Source: Actinomycetota bacterium (GTDB lineage: Bacteria; Actinomycetota; Thermoleophilia; Gaiellales; Gaiellaceae). Taken from it: a DNA stretch of 7,876 nucleotides. The notes under the pieces are model-generated. The model was not told where the DNA came from. It did not search any database and saw only the letters and a list, made by a program, of their open reading frames with translations. Position numbers and translations under genes: made by a program. The DNA lies in assembly GCA_013698195.1 (NCBI GenBank), contig JACCVK010000335.1, positions 1-7,876 on the forward strand, given 5' to 3'. This document shows, one piece after another, positions 5,435-7,876 of this stretch. The first letter of the stretch is position 1; the number at the start of each line of letters is the position of its first letter.

Positions 5435-6268
5435 GTGCCGATCGAGATCGATCTCTCCGGGCGCGTCGCACTCGTAACGGGCGGCTCGCGCGGGCTCGGG
5501 CGGGCCGACGCGCTGACCCTCGCGCAGGCGGGAGCGGATGTTGCGATCGCCGACATCCTCGTCGAGTCCGAGGTCACAGAGGAGACGGATCGCTGGGGGT
5601 CCCTTGCGACCGTGGCGCGGACGCAGGGGCTCATTCACACCGAGTCCACCGCCGCGGAGATCCGCGCGATGGGGCGCCGGGCGCTTGCGCTCAAGTGCGA
5701 CGTCACCGACCGCGCACAGGTCGCGGCGGCGGTCGAGCGGACGGTCGAGGAGCTGGGTGCGGTCGACATCCTGGTCAACAACGCCGCCACCCTTGATCAC
5801 GTTGGACAATTCCACGACCAGAGCCCGGAGCTCTGGGAGCGCGACCTGCGGGTGAACCTGAGCGGATCGTTCAACTGCGCCCAGGCGGTCTGGCCCTATA
5901 TGAAGGATTGCGGCTGGGGGCGAGTCGTGAATATGGCATCCGTCGCCGGCACGCTTGGCGGCTTCGGCCAGGCGAGCTACTCGACGACGAAGGCAGGTGT
6001 GCTCGGTCTCACGAGGACGCTCGCGATGGAAGGCGCCCGCCACGGAATCACCTGCAACGCGATCGTCCCCGGCGTGATCGGGACCGAGGCGTTCCATCTC
6101 GGAAATCCGGCAATGAACGAGCGGATCGTCGCGCGGAGCGCGCTCAAGCGGCCCGGCGACCCCCAGGACATCGCGAACGCGATTGCCTTCCTCTGCTCGG
6201 ATCTGGCGGCGTACATCACCGGCGTCGGGCTGTACGTGTCGGGCGGAGTCGAGCTCTTCGTCTTCTAG
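5435..6268 (+). CDS. Short-chain dehydrogenase/reductase (SDR), NAD-type
   Basis: The 277-residue protein is a classical SDR. It has the glycine-rich cofactor loop TGGSRGLG (15-22), DVTD (89-92), NNAA (115-118), Asn141, Ser169 in NMASVAG, and the catalytic YSTTK pair Tyr182 and Lys186. Asp40 at the end of the second strand (IADIL) favours NAD(H) over NADP(H). About 18-20 extra residues, rich in charge, lie between that strand and the next helix (roughly 44-70), a region that is short in FabG-like enzymes. Oxidation of a hydroxyacyl-CoA or another secondary alcohol would suit the neighbouring dehydrogenases, but the substrate is not readable. GTG at 5435 is chosen because the cofactor loop begins 14 codons later and a -10 box lies 6 bases upstream. 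Confidence 0.9.
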   Translation: MPIEIDLSGRVALVTGGSRGLGRADALTLAQAGADVAIADILVESEVTEETDRWGSLATVARTQGLIHTESTAAEIRAMGRRALALKCDVTDRAQVAAAVERTVEELGAVDILVNNAATLDHVGQFHDQSPELWERDLRVNLSGSFNCAQAVWPYMKDCGWGRVVNMASVAGTLGGFGQASYSTTKAGVLGLTRTLAMEGARHGITCNAIVPGVIGTEAFHLGNPAMNERIVARSALKRPGDPQDIANAIAFLCSDLAAYITGVGLYVSGGVELFVF

Positions 6269-6320
6269 CTCGGTCGCAAAGAGGGCGTTTCCGACGGGGC
6301 ACCCCGGCCCACCACCCACT

Positions 6321-6335
6321 GCCGATGCTATCGGC
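6321..6335. terminator. Short hairpin after the SDR gene
   Basis: GCCGAT-GCT-ATCGGC forms a perfect 6-bp stem with a 3-base loop 52 bases after the SDR stop. No T-run follows it, so a terminator role is uncertain. Confidence 0.25.
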
Positions 6336-6386
6336 GAAATCCATACGAATGGGTCGCGAAGTGCAACGAGTTCGCACCAATCGACC

Positions 6387-6402
6387 GCCTCGGAACCGAG
6401 GC
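6387..6402. other. Perfect inverted repeat in the SDR-VanW gap
   Basis: GCCTCGG-AA-CCGAGGC is a 7-2-7 perfect palindrome 33 bases upstream of the VanW gene's -10 box, where an upstream operator or a terminator stem could be. There is no T-run. The rest of the 181-bp gap (6269-6449) shows no coding signal that I can support. Confidence 0.3.
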
Positions 6403-6434
6403 TGCGCGCTGACGAGTCGTGGTGTGCTCGCCGC

Positions 6435-6440
6435 TAGACT
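6435..6440 (+). promoter_or_regulatory. Possible -10 box TAGACT of the VanW-family gene
   Basis: TAGACT fits TANNNT and ends 9 bases before the GTG start at 6450, slightly farther than for the other genes here. Its first three bases are also the in-frame stop that bounds the VanW reading frame upstream. Confidence 0.35.
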
Positions 6441-6449
6441 TCCGGCTCC

Positions 6450-7876
6450 GTGCGCGCCGACTCGCCTCTTTTCGCGTCGAGCGTTCGCCGGCGCGGCGGT
6501 CGTCGCTCGGCGCTGTGGACGCTCGCGTTGGGCGCGGCGGCTCTCCTCGTCGTCGCTGCGCTCGTAGGGCTCGCTTTCGCAGGGTCGCCGGCCGAAGTGG
6601 CTGCGGGGACGCACGTCGCGGGCGTCGACATCGGAGGCTTGACCGAGGACGCTGCCGCCGCGAAGCTCGAGCGCGAGTTCGCGAAGGTCGCCGACGAGCC
6701 TGTGAGGTTCGTCGCGGGTGACTCGTCCTTCTCGTTTGCCGCGTCGCAGCTCGGGATCCAGCCGGACTGGCCAGGCGCGGTCGCCGCGGCGACTCGCTCC
6801 GGTGACGGGTTCGGCCCGTTCCGCGGCTTTCGGAGGCTACACACGCGCTTCTTCGGCGCTGACGTCCAACCGTCCCTCGCGGTCTCGAACGCGGGCCTCG
6901 AGTTTGCGCTCGATCGAATCGCGTCGCGCGTCGATCGAGAGCCGAGAAGCGCCGCGCTGGTGCGCCGCGGGCTCCGCTTCCAGGTGGGGCCGGAGCAATC
7001 CGGCAGCAAGCTCGCCCGCGAACCGGCGGCCGAACTCGTCGTTCGCTCGCTCGGCTCGATCGAGCGCTCGGGCGCCGCAGTCATGCTGGGCGTCGATACC
7101 GCGAATCCGCCGGTCACCGCTCGGATGCTGGCCGGCCCGGCCCGCCGTGCTCGCGTGGCCGTCTCCGCTCCCGTCTTCCTGCGCTCCGAGACGCGCAGCT
7201 GGCGGCTATCCCGCGCGCGGATCGCCAGTCTGCTCGAGTTGCCGCACGACGGCGCCAGGCGCCTCGCGATCGCCGGTCCCCGAGCCGACGCCTACTTCAG
7301 CGCGCTGGCAGAACGGGTCGGCATGCCTCCGCTCGATGCCGGGTTCGAGGTGAGCGGGGACTCGGTTCGCGTGACTCCCGCGCGCTCGGGGATCGAGCTC
7401 GACGCGCCTCGGACGGCGCGAGCGCTTCTCCGAGCGGCGACGTCGCCGGGAAGCCGGGTCGCCCAGGTCTCGGTCGCTCGAGCGCTTCCAGACCGGTCGA
7501 CCGCCGACGCCCGGGCGATGGGGATTGAGCGCTCGCTGGGCTCGTACAAGACCTACAACTCGGGCACGTGGGACCGAACGACGAATCTCCGCCTCGGCGT
7601 GACGCTGCTCGACGGCACCTTGGTCGCGCCGGGCGGCACGTTCTCGCTGAACGATGCAATCGGCGAGCGAACCGTCGAGCGCGGATTTCGCTCTGCTCCG
7701 GTGATCCTCGGTACGGAGTACGCCGAGGAGATCGGAGGCGGCACCTCACAGGTGGCGACGACGGTGTTCAATGCCGCCTGGGAGGCCGGCGTTCGCATCA
7801 CCGAGCGGAATCCACACAGCCTCTACATCAGCCGCTACCAACTGGGGCGCGACGCGACCGTGTACTGGCCGTCGCT
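6450..7876 (+). CDS. VanW-family, YoaR-like membrane-anchored protein, 3' end outside window
   Basis: The frame is open from GTG at 6450 to the window end (475 codons, no stop). A basic N-terminus (RRRGGRR, 13-19) precedes one hydrophobic segment at about 21-45 (ALWTLALGAAALLVVAALVG), so the bulk should be outside the membrane. Then come THVAGVDIGGLTEDAAAAKL (54 onward), the usual opening of a YoaR-type peptidoglycan-binding domain, and a second, more diverged region of similar kind up to about 350. The VanW domain starts near 358 with GIERSLGSYKTYNSGTWDR and includes PGGTFSLND and GGGTSQVATTVFNAAW (429 onward). In actinobacteria, GGG-x-S-Q often replaces the GGGICQ seen elsewhere. A cell-envelope role is likely, but VanW's biochemical function is not established. 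An in-frame TAG at 6435 forces the start to 6450 or later. It is unrelated to the acyl-CoA genes. Confidence 0.88.
   Translation, partial: MRADSPLFASSVRRRGGRRSALWTLALGAAALLVVAALVGLAFAGSPAEVAAGTHVAGVDIGGLTEDAAAAKLEREFAKVADEPVRFVAGDSSFSFAASQLGIQPDWPGAVAAATRSGDGFGPFRGFRRLHTRFFGADVQPSLAVSNAGLEFALDRIASRVDREPRSAALVRRGLRFQVGPEQSGSKLAREPAAELVVRSLGSIERSGAAVMLGVDTANPPVTARMLAGPARRARVAVSAPVFLRSETRSWRLSRARIASLLELPHDGARRLAIAGPRADAYFSALAERVGMPPLDAGFEVSGDSVRVTPARSGIELDAPRTARALLRAATSPGSRVAQVSVARALPDRSTADARAMGIERSLGSYKTYNSGTWDRTTNLRLGVTLLDGTLVAPGGTFSLNDAIGERTVERGFRSAPVILGTEYAEEIGGGTSQVATTVFNAAWEAGVRITERNPHSLYISRYQLGRDATVYWPS

Noticed and set aside
4194..5471. A long open minus-strand frame opposite the medium-chain-type dehydrogenase
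   Set aside because: Its translation is rich in Arg, His and Asp with no recognisable domain, and it mirrors a well-supported gene; such antisense frames are common at this GC content.
805..6268. A new defence or biosynthetic system
   Set aside because: Every gene belongs to a familiar metabolic or regulatory family, and the combination fits acyl-CoA catabolism.
5339..6319. A long minus-strand frame opposite the SDR gene
   Set aside because: There is no domain or conserved motif, and the plus strand carries every SDR motif.

Overview
This is a high-GC bacterial window that reads like ordinary actinobacterial chromosome. GTG and TTG starts are common, several genes lack a Shine-Dalgarno sequence but carry a TANNNT box right before the start codon, and CaiB, acyl-CoA dehydrogenase, SDR and VanW/YoaR-type proteins sit together. 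A deep-branching actinobacterium of the Thermoleophilia kind is my guess, from protein style only. I see no IS element, prophage, CRISPR array or plasmid function.

Layout, left to right: a minus-strand tRNA-Pro(CGG) cut by the window edge; a HAD-family phosphatase (+); a CaiB/BaiF alpha-methylacyl-CoA racemase-like protein (-); a FadR/YsiA-like TetR regulator (+), divergent from the racemase across 32 bp; a one-domain cupin (+) whose start is displaced by an apparent one-base frameshift; a glutaryl-CoA dehydrogenase-like acyl-CoA dehydrogenase (-); a medium-chain-type acyl-CoA dehydrogenase (+), divergent from it across a 135-bp control region; an NAD-dependent SDR (+); and the 5' part of a membrane-anchored VanW-family protein (+) that runs off the right edge.

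From about 805 to 6268 the window looks like an acyl-CoA catabolism locus. The racemase could set the 2-methyl stereochemistry that acyl-CoA dehydrogenases need, two dehydrogenases of different substrate class introduce the double bond, the SDR could oxidise a hydroxyl intermediate, and the TetR protein resembles acyl-CoA-responsive FadR. The pathway link is inference from family and neighbourhood; no hydratase, thiolase or ETF gene is visible here.

The most informative non-coding element is the region between the two dehydrogenases. It holds a -35/-10 promoter with a 17-bp spacer, a perfect 6-2-6 palindrome over the predicted transcription start, and three 14-bp tandem repeats that reiterate one palindrome half-site. 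The other six protein genes share a different plan: a TANNNT box 6 to 9 bases before the start codon, as expected for leaderless transcripts. I found no clearly novel multi-gene system; the findings are mainly regulatory and gene-structure details.
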